Assembly (NCBI RefSeq): GCF_027257155.1
Contig: NZ_JAPWDU010000007.1
Span: forward strand, 1-64,000
Length of the DNA stretch: 64,000 bases
Source: Cerasicoccus sp. TK19100
GTDB taxonomy: Bacteria; Verrucomicrobiota; Verrucomicrobiia; Opitutales; Cerasicoccaceae
Direction: 5' to 3'
Part shown: positions 43,587 to 52,216 of the stretch, one piece after another
Position numbering within the stretch: position 1 is the stretch's first letter
Layout of the letters: each line of letters begins with the position of its first letter
Made by a program: the position numbers and the translations under genes
The notes under the pieces: model-generated
Database searches by the model: none
What the model was told of the DNA's origin: nothing
Seen by the model: the letters and a program-made list of their open reading frames with translations, nothing else

Positions 43587-44198
43587 TTATCCGCCGACGG
43601 AATACTTGTCCGGGTCTACATAGACCCAGCGCATGCCGGCGGCTTCGGCGGCTTGGAGGCCCAGCTTGCTGTCTTCGTAAACCACGCAATACTGCGGCTC
43701 GACGCCGAGCAATTCCGCGGCCTTGAGGAAGCCATCTGGCGCGGGTTTGCTGTGGACCACGTCCGCTTTCGTCACGACGACTTCGAACAGGTCGTCGATG
43801 CCGCAATACTTGAGCGTGCCGTGGACGTGGCGCGGGTCGCCGCCGGAGGCGACGGCGATGTGCAGGCCCTCGGCTTTGAACTGGCGCGCCAGTTCGGCCA
43901 CCGGGATGATGGGCTCCACGGCGTGGTGCTCTTTGACGATGTAGTCGTGGTTGTCTTCGACGACCTGGTTGACGTCCAGTGTTTCCTGATACTTCTCGTT
44001 GATGAGCTCGACGGAGTGGTGCATGCCGACGCCCGCCATTGAGTAAAACAGATCCCAGGTGAACTCGAACTTTGCCCCGTTCTTCTCGTAGGCGTATTTC
44101 CACGCGCGGTAGTGCAGCGGCATGGTGTCCGCCAGCGTGCCGTCGCAGTCGAAAATGACTGCGCGCGTCTCACCCTCGGGAAGTTTCAGGTCGCTCAT
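43587..44198 (-). CDS. HAD phosphatase, beta-phosphoglucomutase-like subfamily
   Basis: A 203-residue HAD protein: VIFDCDGTLADTMPLHYRAW (motif I and cap start), VASGGDPRHVHGTLKY (motif II), SKPAPDGFLKAAELLG (motif III lysine) and CVVYEDSKLGLQAAEAAGM (motif IV). Subfamily IA with a helical cap, as in beta-PGM and many sugar-phosphate phosphatases. ATG overlaps the topB stop by 4 bp (ATGA), so it is co-translated with topoisomerase, an unexpected partner. Confidence 0.87.
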   Translation of the reverse strand: MSDLKLPEGETRAVIFDCDGTLADTMPLHYRAWKYAYEKNGAKFEFTWDLFYSMAGVGMHHSVELINEKYQETLDVNQVVEDNHDYIVKEHHAVEPIIPVAELARQFKAEGLHIAVASGGDPRHVHGTLKYCGIDDLFEVVVTKADVVHSKPAPDGFLKAAELLGVEPQYCVVYEDSKLGLQAAEAAGMRWVYVDPDKYSVGG

Positions 44199-46729
44199 TT
44201 ATCTTTATTAGTGGCTTTCTTGGCCGCCTTTTTAGCCGCTTTCTTGCGCGGCGGACGCGGCGGAAATTCAAAGCCGATCTTGCCGTCTTCCTTGAGCAGC
44301 AGGTGCGCGTCAAACAAGCGGCCAGTGCGGTTGGATTTGAAGCCCTTGATCAGTCCGGTCTTTTTCTCGGCGAGAAGCTTCTTCACTTCCTCGGCGGGCA
44401 GGGCCTTGCTGAGCATGTTACGGCTCAGGCGGAAGGCGGGCTTGCCGTCGGGGTCGCGGCCTTCGGAAACGTAGGCATTCGGCGTTTCGCGGACGGGGGT
44501 GCCGTCCACCGGTGAATTGCCGACAACCGGGTATTGGCTGAGGTCGACGCTCTCATCGAGTGCTTCCTCGCCGTTGTTACCGAAGTCCAGCTCGACGCGT
44601 TTGGTGCCGTTTTCTTTATCGATCAACTTGAGGATCGCGGAAAAGGTTTTACCATTGCGCGAGGTAAAGCCGTCCAGCGGGCCGATCTCCTTCTTGGTGA
44701 TCAGCTCCTCGACTTCCTTGAGGTCGAGCTTGCGGTTGCCGATGACTTTGTTGACCTGCAAGAGCGGGTATTCGCGGCCGCGGATTTCCACCTTGTCCTG
44801 CGAGAACCACGCGCGGTGATCTTCGAGCAGAGGCTGGTTGTTGGTGGGGGAAACGAGGTTGGTCTTCTCGGGCGGAGGCGGGCTGTTGAGCTTGTTGACC
44901 ATGTCCTGCGTCGCGTCGACAATGCCCTTCATGAAGTCATCACGCGAGAGCTCGCCTTCTTCGACGAGGCGGAGCTTGTGCTCCCATTCGCCGGTCATGG
45001 CGGGGGAGGTCAGCTGCTCGATGTCGAACTGCTTCAGGAATTGCATCAGGCTCTCGGCCTTTTGCGTGGGGAGGAGTTCGCGGCCCTGGCGCTCGATGTA
45101 GCGCTCGTGGGCAAGGTGGTCGATGGTGGCCGCGCGGGTGGCCGGTGTGCCGAGGCCCTTTTCCTTCATTGCTTCGGCCAGCTCTTCGTCGTCGAGAAGC
45201 TTGCCGGCACCTTCCATGGCGGAGAGCAGCGTGGCTTCCGAGTAGCGGGGCGGCGGCTTGGTCTGGTCTTCTTCGAGGCGGGCGTCCTTGCGGTCGGCAA
45301 TGGCGGTCTTCGGCGCATCGCTGCGGGCAAAGTCGGGGTCGGTCAGTGGCGTCAGCGTGTCTTCGCCCGCGCCGCCCTTGCCGTAAACGTCCATCCAGCC
45401 GCCGACGGCGAGCACCTTACCCTCGGTCTTGAAGGAATGGCCCGCGATCACGCTCGTGCGCGTGGTGACGTCGAATTCCGCTGGCGGGAAGAAAATCGCG
45501 ATGGTGCGGCGGGCGATCATGTCGAAGATTTTCGCTTCGAGGTCGCCCAGCTTCTTCGGTTTGGCGTCGGTCGGGATGATCGCAAAGTGATCGCTGACCT
45601 GCTTGTTGTTAAAGATGCGCTTGTTGCCGGTGTGGACCCAGTTGTTGTTGAGCACTTTTTCGGCGTGAATCGCGTAGGGCTCGTCGAGATTGGCGAGGGT
45701 GCTCTTCACCGTGGGGCCGTAGTCTTCCGGCAGCGCCCGCGAATCGGTTCGCGGGTAGGTGATCATCTTGTGCTTTTCGTAGAGGGCCTGCGCGATGTTG
45801 AGCGTGTGGCCGGCGGACAGGCCGAAGCGGCTGTTGGCCTCACGCTGGAGGCTGGTCAAATCGTATAGGCGTGGGCTGGACTGCTTAGTGCGTTTCTTTT
45901 CCTCGGTGACGCTGGCTTCGCCGGCGGCCAGGACGGCCTGGACAACGGCCTCGGCGTCTTCCTTGTTCCAGAGGCGGTCGGCGCGGTCGTGCTCGTCGTC
46001 GCTCTTTTTAAAGTCGGGCTTCTGGTAGACGCCTTCGTATTCGCCGGCGGCGACGCCGAAGTTGGCGAAAATGCGCCAGTAGTCGCGCGGCTTGAAATTG
46101 CGGATTTCCATCTCGCGCTGGTAAACGAGCGAGAGGGTCGGCGTCTGCACGCGGCCTACGGTGGCGGCGCGGCCTCCCCGGCGACCAAAGACGACGGTCG
46201 CGCCACGGGTGCCGTTGATGCCGATCAGCCAGTCTGCCTCGGAGCGCGAGCGGGCGGCGTCCTGGAGCGGCTGCATTTCCTTGTCTTCGCGCAGGTTGGA
46301 GAAGGCTGAGCGAATGGCGTCCGGGGTCATGGATGACATCCACAGGCGCTTGACGGGCTTCTTGTTTTTGGCGAGTTCGAGGATGTAGGTAAAGATGAGC
46401 TCACCCTCTCGCCCGGCGTCACAGGCGTTGATCACGGCGCCGACGTCTTCGCGGGCAATGAGCTTTTTCAGCTCCTGAAACTTCTGCTTGGTCTTGTCGA
46501 TTGGCTTCAGCTTGAACTTGTCCGGGACGATGGGCAGCGTCTTGATGGTCCAGCGCTTGAGGTCCTTGCTGATGTCCTCGGGCATGTAGAGCTCCACCAG
46601 GTGGCCAACCGCCGAGCTGATTACGTATTCGTCGTTTTCGTAAAAATCGCCCTTCTTGGGGATCTTCCCCAGCACGCGGGCCAGGTCTCCCGCTACGGAA
46701 GGTTTCTCGGCAATGATCAAAGTTTTCAT
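44195..46729 (-). CDS. topB: DNA topoisomerase III
   Basis: An 844-residue type IA topoisomerase: Toprim domain (LIIAEKPSVAGDLARVLG, NACDAGREGELIFTY), VGRVQTPTL, active-site Tyr in KMITYPRTDSRALPED, GLGTPATRAATI and a C-terminal region with two topoisomerase C-terminal repeats (DGFTSRNGKTFSA.., GLIKGFKSNRTGRLFDA) plus a lysine-rich tail (RKKAAKKAAKKA). It relaxes or decatenates single strands. ATG at 46729. The gene downstream overlaps by 4 bp; the upstream neighbour is a GxxExxY cassette. Confidence 0.95.
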   Translation of the reverse strand: MKTLIIAEKPSVAGDLARVLGKIPKKGDFYENDEYVISSAVGHLVELYMPEDISKDLKRWTIKTLPIVPDKFKLKPIDKTKQKFQELKKLIAREDVGAVINACDAGREGELIFTYILELAKNKKPVKRLWMSSMTPDAIRSAFSNLREDKEMQPLQDAARSRSEADWLIGINGTRGATVVFGRRGGRAATVGRVQTPTLSLVYQREMEIRNFKPRDYWRIFANFGVAAGEYEGVYQKPDFKKSDDEHDRADRLWNKEDAEAVVQAVLAAGEASVTEEKKRTKQSSPRLYDLTSLQREANSRFGLSAGHTLNIAQALYEKHKMITYPRTDSRALPEDYGPTVKSTLANLDEPYAIHAEKVLNNNWVHTGNKRIFNNKQVSDHFAIIPTDAKPKKLGDLEAKIFDMIARRTIAIFFPPAEFDVTTRTSVIAGHSFKTEGKVLAVGGWMDVYGKGGAGEDTLTPLTDPDFARSDAPKTAIADRKDARLEEDQTKPPPRYSEATLLSAMEGAGKLLDDEELAEAMKEKGLGTPATRAATIDHLAHERYIERQGRELLPTQKAESLMQFLKQFDIEQLTSPAMTGEWEHKLRLVEEGELSRDDFMKGIVDATQDMVNKLNSPPPPEKTNLVSPTNNQPLLEDHRAWFSQDKVEIRGREYPLLQVNKVIGNRKLDLKEVEELITKKEIGPLDGFTSRNGKTFSAILKLIDKENGTKRVELDFGNNGEEALDESVDLSQYPVVGNSPVDGTPVRETPNAYVSEGRDPDGKPAFRLSRNMLSKALPAEEVKKLLAEKKTGLIKGFKSNRTGRLFDAHLLLKEDGKIGFEFPPRPPRKKAAKKAAKKATNKDK

Positions 46730-46755
46730 GTAAATGTGGTTCTCGCTGGGCGTGT

Positions 46756-47225
46756 GTTTAAACAGGAAGATCGGGAAGAACGGGAAGCTTAATTATCCGC
46801 CCCGGGCAAGGTGAGTCGGCGTATGCCGTTTTTCAGGTATGGTTCGTAAAAGTTAAGAATGATCCCAATCGGCGCATCCAAAAGGCGCATATAACTAAGA
46901 GTTTGGGCGATGTGCTCAGGTCGAATCTTTTCAACGACTTTCAGTTCCAGCAATAAGCATTCCTCGACGAATACGTCCGCCCGGATAAATTCGTCAAAGA
47001 CTTCACCCCGATATTCAATCGGCACTTTTAACTCTCGTTGAATTTTGATTTTTTCAAGCAGCAGGTCCCGGGAAAGCGCTTTTTGATAGATAGGTTCCAG
47101 AAGACCGGGACCGAAATGTTTATGCACCCGAAAGGCGGAATCAATAACCGGCTTGGTTAGCTTATCTGCCTTGGCGTAATTTGGATGCATTAACTTCCCG
47201 TTCTTCCCGATCTTCCTGTTTGAAC
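46756..47225 (-). mobile_element. Inverted-repeat cassette carrying a GxxExxY gene
   Basis: Left arm 46756-46793 and right arm 47189-47225 are inverted copies sharing an identical 28-base core (begins AAACAGGAAGATCGGGAAGA). They differ by one substitution and one extra base. The stop codon of the enclosed ORF lies in the left arm and its ATG touches the right arm, so the element is almost exactly gene plus arms. It is inserted between topB and an aminotransferase gene. No target-site duplication is apparent. Confidence 0.75.
46789..47190 (-). CDS. GxxExxY protein, PD-(D/E)XK-like nuclease fold
   Basis: A 133-residue protein with the GxxExxY motif at G29-E32-Y35 (GLLEPIY), then IRADVFVEECLLLELKVVEKI, whose D72, E82 and K84 fit a PD-(D/E)XK active site, and HIAQTLSYM with the helix glutamine often seen in that superfamily. 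GxxExxY proteins are common in Verrucomicrobiota, planctomycetes and Bacteroidota, and no biochemical role is established as far as I know. The ATG at 47190 abuts the right inverted arm; the stop sits inside the left arm. It is likely a mobile single-gene cassette. Confidence 0.88.
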   Translation of the reverse strand: MHPNYAKADKLTKPVIDSAFRVHKHFGPGLLEPIYQKALSRDLLLEKIKIQRELKVPIEYRGEVFDEFIRADVFVEECLLLELKVVEKIRPEHIAQTLSYMRLLDAPIGIILNFYEPYLKNGIRRLTLPGADN

Positions 47226-47241
47226 CTCGTTTTAAGTTGGC

Positions 47242-48324
47242 TTACTTGGGCAGGAACTGCGGGACGAGGTCGTCGAGCTGGCCGATGAGGGTGTTCATCG
47301 TTTCGTCGGTTTCGTCGCCCATGTTGGAGATGCGGAAGGTCTTGCCCTTTACCTTGCCGTAGCCGCCGTCGATGTCGCAGCTATACTTGGCCTTGAGCTC
47401 CTTGCGGAGGCCTTCCAGGTCGATGCCGACATCGTTCTTGAAGCAGCACAGGGTCTTGGAGCCGAACTCGGCCGGTGGCAGCAGCTCGATGCCGTGCTTG
47501 GCACCCCACGCGCGGACGAGGTTGTTCAGGCGCTCGTGGCGCTCGTAGCGGGCTTCCAGGCCTTCGGCGAAGATGTCTTCCAGCTTGCTTTGCAGCGCGT
47601 AAATCAGCGGGATGACCGGCGTGGACGGCGTCATGCCCTTCTCGTAGTTCTTCTGGAACTCGATGAAGTCAAAGTAGTAGCCGCGGCCTTCGACGGTCTC
47701 GGCGCGCTTCATGGCGCGGTCGGAAACGGACAGCAGCGAGAGGCCGGGGGGCATGGCCAGGGCCTTCTGTGAGCCGGTGAGGAGCACGTCGATGCCGAGC
47801 GCGTCCTTGTCGATCTTGACCGCGCTGAACGAGCTGACGGTGTCGGTGATCGAGATGACGTCCGGGAATTCGCGGAGCACTTCCATGATGCCCTCAATCG
47901 GGTTCATCGTGCCGGTGGAAGTCTCGTTGTGGATAAAGGTGATCGCGTCGTATTTGCCGGTGGAGAGCTCGCGACGGATGTCTTCCGGATCGATCGGGGT
48001 GCCCCACTCATACTGGAGCTTGCCGTTGGGCAGGCTGCAGCGCTCGGCGACGTCGTTCCACTTGTCCGAAAACGCGCCGGACATGCAGTTGAGCACACCC
48101 TTCTTGGTGACGTTGCGGATCGCGCCTTCCATCACGCCCCAGGCTGAGGAGGTGCTGATGAAAACGGGGTCCTGCGTATACATCAGCTGCTGCAGCTGAG
48201 GCTGGACGGATTGAAAGAGGTTGACGAAGTCCTTGCTGCGGTGGCCCATTACCCATTGGGTCATGGCGTTATAGGTCTTTTCCGAAACAGCGATCGGACC
48301 AGGGATGAAGAGTTTATAGCTCAC
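47242..48324 (-). CDS. Class V aminotransferase (alanine-glyoxylate/serine-pyruvate type)
   Basis: A 360-residue PLP enzyme: LFIPGPIAVSEKTYNAMTQW (substrate loop), SSAWGVMEGAIRNV, FIHNETSTGTMNPI, ITDTVSSFSAV and LLTGSQKALAMPPGLS, where K is the PLP lysine. Fits the serine-glyoxylate/alanine-glyoxylate transaminase group; phosphoserine aminotransferase-like roles cannot be excluded. GTG start at 48324. It precedes the GxxExxY cassette by about 17 bp. Confidence 0.9.
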   Translation of the reverse strand: MSYKLFIPGPIAVSEKTYNAMTQWVMGHRSKDFVNLFQSVQPQLQQLMYTQDPVFISTSSAWGVMEGAIRNVTKKGVLNCMSGAFSDKWNDVAERCSLPNGKLQYEWGTPIDPEDIRRELSTGKYDAITFIHNETSTGTMNPIEGIMEVLREFPDVISITDTVSSFSAVKIDKDALGIDVLLTGSQKALAMPPGLSLLSVSDRAMKRAETVEGRGYYFDFIEFQKNYEKGMTPSTPVIPLIYALQSKLEDIFAEGLEARYERHERLNNLVRAWGAKHGIELLPPAEFGSKTLCCFKNDVGIDLEGLRKELKAKYSCDIDGGYGKVKGKTFRISNMGDETDETMNTLIGQLDDLVPQFLPK

Positions 48325-48556
48325 GTGTGTCTTGCGTTGAATATTATAAAGCAGCAGCGGCTATAGAGTGTAATGCCGCGCGGTGTCAAACGTCGCCTTT
48401 TAAAATTTACAGGGTCAATCTGGCACAGCGCGGGGATGCGGGGGCATTTGCTGCGTCTCGAGAGCGCGTTGGTGTTGCCCGGTCAGCGCCGAGGAGTGGC
48501 AGTTTTCCGCCCGGAGCACGCCAACTGAAGCAACTGAGCCAAAAGAGCGTTTCCCT

Positions 48557-48752
48557 ACGCTGTGTTTTGCAAAAGCCTAATGCTTCTTTTCCGAAAAGCC
48601 TACTGCTGTGTTTTCAAAAAGCCCTATGCTGTGTTTTGGAAAAGCCACCACTGTTGTTTCTCTAACAACACTACTGTTGTTGAGGCAACATAGCCTGCTG
48701 TGTCGTACCAACAACAGTAGTGGCTTTTTTGAATCTCTCCATAGGGCTTTTT
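48557..48752. repeat. Structured intergenic element of nested inverted and tandem repeats
   Basis: AAAAAGCCCTATG (48616-48628) pairs perfectly with CATAGGGCTTTTT (48740-48752). Inside, 48640-48658 pairs with 48710-48730 (AGCCACCACTGTTGTT against its complement, one mismatch, ending in TTTTTT). Smaller stems such as GTTGTT/AACAAC lie within. From 48557 on, units of about 23 bases (TGCTGTGTTTT..AAAAGCC) repeat. The whole lies in the 517-bp divergent gap between the aminotransferase and the hydrolase. Ends look like a rho-independent terminator read on the plus strand. Confidence 0.65.
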
Positions 48753-48841
48753 AGAAAAGTCCATCGGGGCACCCCGTGGGCAATGCGGGAACGATTACTT
48801 TGGCGTTGTCGGGTTTGGGCAGTGGGCTTACTCCTGACTGC

Positions 48842-50110
48842 ATGCGCTGCTTACTGTTGAATCTATCCATTGCTGTCTTGTTCGTGGGGTGTGCCAGCAA
48901 GCCTTACCAACTTGAGGTGATGCGGGCACCCGCCGTTTACGAAGGGGCGGATATCGACCGCCTTAGCGTCGAGCGGCCCCGGGACGTCAATGCCTACGAA
49001 GGGATGCTCTACGCGACCAACCGCATGCGCGTCGTTGACGATGCGGATAGCCGGGAGTTTGGCTCGCAGTTCTACGGCGGGCAGACCGATGGCGTGGTCC
49101 GGGTCGGCGTGGCGAAGGTCACGCTGACGGACTCCGAGCTCGACTGGGACGACGTGCGCAAGATCAGCACCAGCGCCGTGCGCGACAAAGATTTGGTTAT
49201 TCAGATCGAGAGCGTGGACGAGCTGGGCGTGTTGTCCAACACCCGCCACCCCTTTGTTAAAGATCCCACGCCGGATACGCCCGACGCCGATGCGGCCTTT
49301 GCTGAACTGATCAATCGCCAGTTGGCGCAGTCTGGCGACAATGAGATTTTGATCTTCGTCCACGGCTACAAAACGCCCTTTGACGACCCGGTGCTAGTGG
49401 CGACGGAGTTTTGGCACTTCATGGGCTATGATGGCGTGACGATCGCTTATTCCTGGCCGTCGACTCCCAGCTTTATCGCCTATCTGCGCGACATCGAGGC
49501 CTCGGGGAACAGTGCGCGCGAGTTCCGCCGTTTCCTGCAATTTCTCGCCGATAACACCAATGTGGAAAAGATCAACGTGCTCGCCTACAGTGCCGGCACC
49601 CGCATGGCGGCCGAGACCCTGCACAACATCGCCATCGACTCCAGCGCACCGCATTTGGGGCACGTGATCCTGGTCAGCGGTGATGTGAGCGCGGCCAAGG
49701 TCGGCGCGCTCCTGGCCGATGATGCGCTGGATAAAGTGGACACGTTTACGATTTATAATTCCACGGGAGACATGGCGCTGGGTTTCAGCGACTGGCTTTT
49801 CGACCGCAATCGGATCGGCGGCTCGCACGATGCACTCGCTGCGTTGCCAGAAGCGCTGGACTTCGTGCGCAACACGCCGAAGCTGCAACTAATCAATGTA
49901 TCCGACGCCGAAGACGCCACCAAGGGCAACGGCCACGGCTATTTCCGCAACAGTCCCTGGACCAGCAGCGATATCCTGGCCTCGCTCGACTTCCACCTGA
50001 CCCCCGCAGAGCGCGGTCTCGTTTGGAATGACGCCACCGGTGAATGGACCTTCCCGCCCGACTACATGGGCAAGCTCCGGGCCGCGATCAAAGCAAAGAT
50101 CGGGCAGTGA
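48842..50110 (+). CDS. DUF900-like alpha/beta hydrolase lipoprotein
   Basis: A 422-residue protein: signal with lipobox-like VLFVGCASKP, then an alpha/beta hydrolase region: EILIFVHGYKTPFDDPVL (oxyanion region), WPSTPSFIAYLRD, LAYSAGTRMAAETL (nucleophile Ser in an AYSAG variant of GxSxG). Matches DUF900/esterase-like proteins of unknown substrate. Start MRCLLLN at 48842 (frame opens at 48776). Near the structured element at 48557-48752. Confidence 0.8.
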   Translation: MRCLLLNLSIAVLFVGCASKPYQLEVMRAPAVYEGADIDRLSVERPRDVNAYEGMLYATNRMRVVDDADSREFGSQFYGGQTDGVVRVGVAKVTLTDSELDWDDVRKISTSAVRDKDLVIQIESVDELGVLSNTRHPFVKDPTPDTPDADAAFAELINRQLAQSGDNEILIFVHGYKTPFDDPVLVATEFWHFMGYDGVTIAYSWPSTPSFIAYLRDIEASGNSAREFRRFLQFLADNTNVEKINVLAYSAGTRMAAETLHNIAIDSSAPHLGHVILVSGDVSAAKVGALLADDALDKVDTFTIYNSTGDMALGFSDWLFDRNRIGGSHDALAALPEALDFVRNTPKLQLINVSDAEDATKGNGHGYFRNSPWTSSDILASLDFHLTPAERGLVWNDATGEWTFPPDYMGKLRAAIKAKIGQ

Positions 50111-50174
50111 GACGGTGCTCTACCTTTTTTAAAATCCAGTTTACGCGCCCGCTTATTTCGCCATACCTAGCAGC

Positions 50175-51170
50175 ATGAAAATCCTGGTCACCGGCAGTGG
50201 CGGCTTTCTTGGGTCGCGGATCGTGGGGCTCCTGCTGGAGCGCGGCTACGAGGTGCGCGGCTACGGGCGCTCGCCGCAGCCGGAAAACGCCGCGCGTGGC
50301 GTGGAGGTGATTCAGGGCGACTTGGCTGATGAGGCCGCCGTTGCCAATGCCGTTGCCGGGTGCGATGCGGTGTTCCACGTCGCCGCGAAGGCCGGTGTGT
50401 GGGGGCGCGAGGAAGATTTCTTTGCGGCCAATGTCACCGGCGCGCGCAATGTGCTCAAGGCCTGCCAGCAGCATGGCGTCGAGCGCTTGGTTTACACCAG
50501 CACGCCGAGTGTTACCTTTTCCGGGGAAGCCTTTGAAGGGGCCGACGAATCCCTGCCGCTCAACCCGAACAATGGCCTAAGCCCCTACGCGAAAACCAAG
50601 GCCATTGCCGAGGGCGAGCTGCTTGCCGCGCACGGCAAGGCTGGCGTGAAAATTTGTGCGCTGCGCCCGCATTTGATCTGGGGCGTGGGCGACCCGCACT
50701 TGGTGCCGCGCGTGGTGGCCAAGGCGAAAACCGGCCGACTGCGCATCGTGGGGGAGGGCGGTAATCGCGTCGACCTGACCCATGTGGACAACGCCGCCGC
50801 CGCGCATTTACTGGCCTTCGACGCGCTGAACCACGGCACGTGTGGCGGGCGGGCGTATTTTTTATCCGACGGTGAGCCGGTGGTCCTCTGGGACTGGATT
50901 AACGACCTGCTGCGCCGCGTGGGCGTGCCACCGATTGAGAAGAAAGTATCCGCCCAGGCCGCGACCAGGATCGGCGGCGTGTGTGAGTGGGTTTGGGGCA
51001 CCTTTGGGCTCAAGGGGGAGCCGCCGATGACGCGCTTTGTCGCAACAGAGCTCGCCAAGAGCCACTGGTTTTCCATCGACGCCGCACGCCGGGATTTCGG
51101 CTACGCGCCACGGGTGGACCTCGCGAAAGCGCTGGACGATGTGGCTCGCGATTTGCAATCCGGGCGCTGA
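50175..51170 (+). CDS. NAD-dependent 3-beta-HSD/OleD-like reductase (extended SDR)
   Basis: A 331-residue extended SDR: KILVTGSGGFLGSRIVGLLL (nucleotide site), VYTSTPSVTFSG and PYAKTKAIAEGELLAA (YxxxK catalytic pair), LRPHLIWGVGDPHLVPR, DLTHVDNAAAAHLLA. The words YTSTPSV and RPHLIWG are shared with OleD, the 2-alkyl-3-oxoalkanoate reductase of long-chain olefin synthesis, and with HpnA-like proteins. oleABC are not in the window, so this remains a candidate. Followed 18 bp later by a thioesterase, which would fit acyl chemistry. Confidence 0.8.
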   Translation: MKILVTGSGGFLGSRIVGLLLERGYEVRGYGRSPQPENAARGVEVIQGDLADEAAVANAVAGCDAVFHVAAKAGVWGREEDFFAANVTGARNVLKACQQHGVERLVYTSTPSVTFSGEAFEGADESLPLNPNNGLSPYAKTKAIAEGELLAAHGKAGVKICALRPHLIWGVGDPHLVPRVVAKAKTGRLRIVGEGGNRVDLTHVDNAAAAHLLAFDALNHGTCGGRAYFLSDGEPVVLWDWINDLLRRVGVPPIEKKVSAQAATRIGGVCEWVWGTFGLKGEPPMTRFVATELAKSHWFSIDAARRDFGYAPRVDLAKALDDVARDLQSGR

Positions 51171-51187
51171 GCCACCAAGGTGTCGCC

Positions 51188-51607
51188 ATGCCCAAAACGT
51201 TTGAATTTCGCAGTGAGGTTTATTTCGACGAGCTCGACGCCCTGTGGGTGCTCCACCACAGCCGCTACCTGAAGCATCTGGAGCGCGCGCAGCAGGCGTT
51301 TTTCCAGCAACTGCTCGGCGTGCTGGACTTCAACGCCGCACGCGATGAGGATATCTACGTGGTCGTGCGCAACCTGGAGATCGACTACAAACAGCCACTG
51401 CGCAACCCGGGCCCGGTCTTGATTCGCTACACGGTGAGCCGCATCCGCGCCGCCGGCGTGACGATGGACTTCGCGTTTCTCTCCGGCGACGAAGAGACCC
51501 TCTATTGCGCGGGGAAACGTACGGTGTGTAAGCTCTCCGGCAAGACCCATCAGCCTGCTGAGTGGAGTCCCGCTTTTCGCGAAGCCTTGGAACAGTGGGT
51601 GGGATAG
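51188..51607 (+). CDS. 4HBT-family acyl-CoA thioesterase
   Basis: A 139-residue hot-dog-fold thioesterase: RSEVYFDELDALWVLHHSRYLKHLERA (catalytic Asp near the N terminus), RNLEIDYKQPLRNPGPVLIRY, TMDFAFLSGDEE. Resembles 4-hydroxybenzoyl-CoA thioesterase/YbgC-type enzymes. Start MPKTFEF at 51188; the longer frame overlaps the reductase gene and has no family match. Likely forms a small operon with the reductase. Confidence 0.83.
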   Translation: MPKTFEFRSEVYFDELDALWVLHHSRYLKHLERAQQAFFQQLLGVLDFNAARDEDIYVVVRNLEIDYKQPLRNPGPVLIRYTVSRIRAAGVTMDFAFLSGDEETLYCAGKRTVCKLSGKTHQPAEWSPAFREALEQWVG

Positions 51608-51629
51608 TTTAGCTGAGTGGAGTGGCTTT

Positions 51630-51748
51630 TGGAGTGCGGCAGCCCTCTGCCGCTTTAGGATGAAACGATCCGTTTCAAAAAATGGCGACAGTGGAGCATT
51701 CTGATACGATCACAAAATCCGAAAGCGCCAGAGGGCTGGCGTACTCCA
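51630..51748. repeat. REPIN-like element
   Basis: Arms 51630-51656 and 51722-51748 (27 bases, 24 matches by eye, core TGGAGTGCGGCAGCCCTCTG) lie in inverted orientation. Each arm can fold alone (GCGGCAG/CTGCCGC and CGCCAG/CTGGCG), and a third palindrome (GAAACGATCCGTTTC) sits between. Downstream of the thioesterase gene. No transposase gene in the window. The stretch 51749-52030 shows nothing I can name. Confidence 0.65.
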
Positions 51749-52033
51749 TAAACTTCTCTGTCGCTGCTCGGTGTTGGTAACCCGTCGCTGTGAATTGATT
51801 CGTTGATTGGCATTTTACGCTGTCACGCGGCCGTCAAAAACGACACCGGATCGTCTACTGTATTTACCTGATTTTTAGGCCTTTACGGATGTTGGTGCAG
51901 ACGATTTTTGGGCTGTGAATAACTTGGCGGTAACTAAGAATATCTCTTCCTTGTCGATTGGGTCATTTTCGTGGCATTCTGGTGACATCCTCCCCTCAGC
52001 GTTGCATGCGCCTGAGTTGCCCGTTAAATTCTT

Positions 52034-52093
52034 TTGACAAGCCATTCCTACATCTAGTGGTCTTTTTGTAAAAATTACCCTAGATATAGTGGT
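52034..52093 (+). promoter_or_regulatory. nrdB promoter region with paired NrdR-like boxes
   Basis: TTGACA at 52034-52039 fits a -35 element. It is followed by box 1 (CCTACATCTAGTGG, 52047-52060) and box 2 (ACCCTAGATATAGTGG, about 52077-52092), whose AGTGG words are 32 bp apart, about three helical turns, which is the spacing typical of NrdR sites. The -10 is not clear. The same layout occurs ahead of nrdA. Confidence 0.6.
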
Positions 52094-52216
52094 AGGTGTT
52101 GACATGTTTGCTCATCTGACCCACCGTTCACTCCATCGTCGCAAATGAGCCGACCGGCCGCGACACACTGCTTTTTTCGCTAAATCTTCAACCTGAATAA
52201 CTTCCGCATAACTGCC

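Noticed and set aside
44534-45868. 444-codon open frame on the plus strand over topB
   Set aside because: Antisense to a well-conserved topoisomerase; the composition (Val/Ala/Arg-rich) is typical of shadow frames.
51875-52105. 76-codon minus-strand frame upstream of nrdB
   Set aside because: It covers the NrdR-like boxes and shows no protein features; more likely regulatory DNA.
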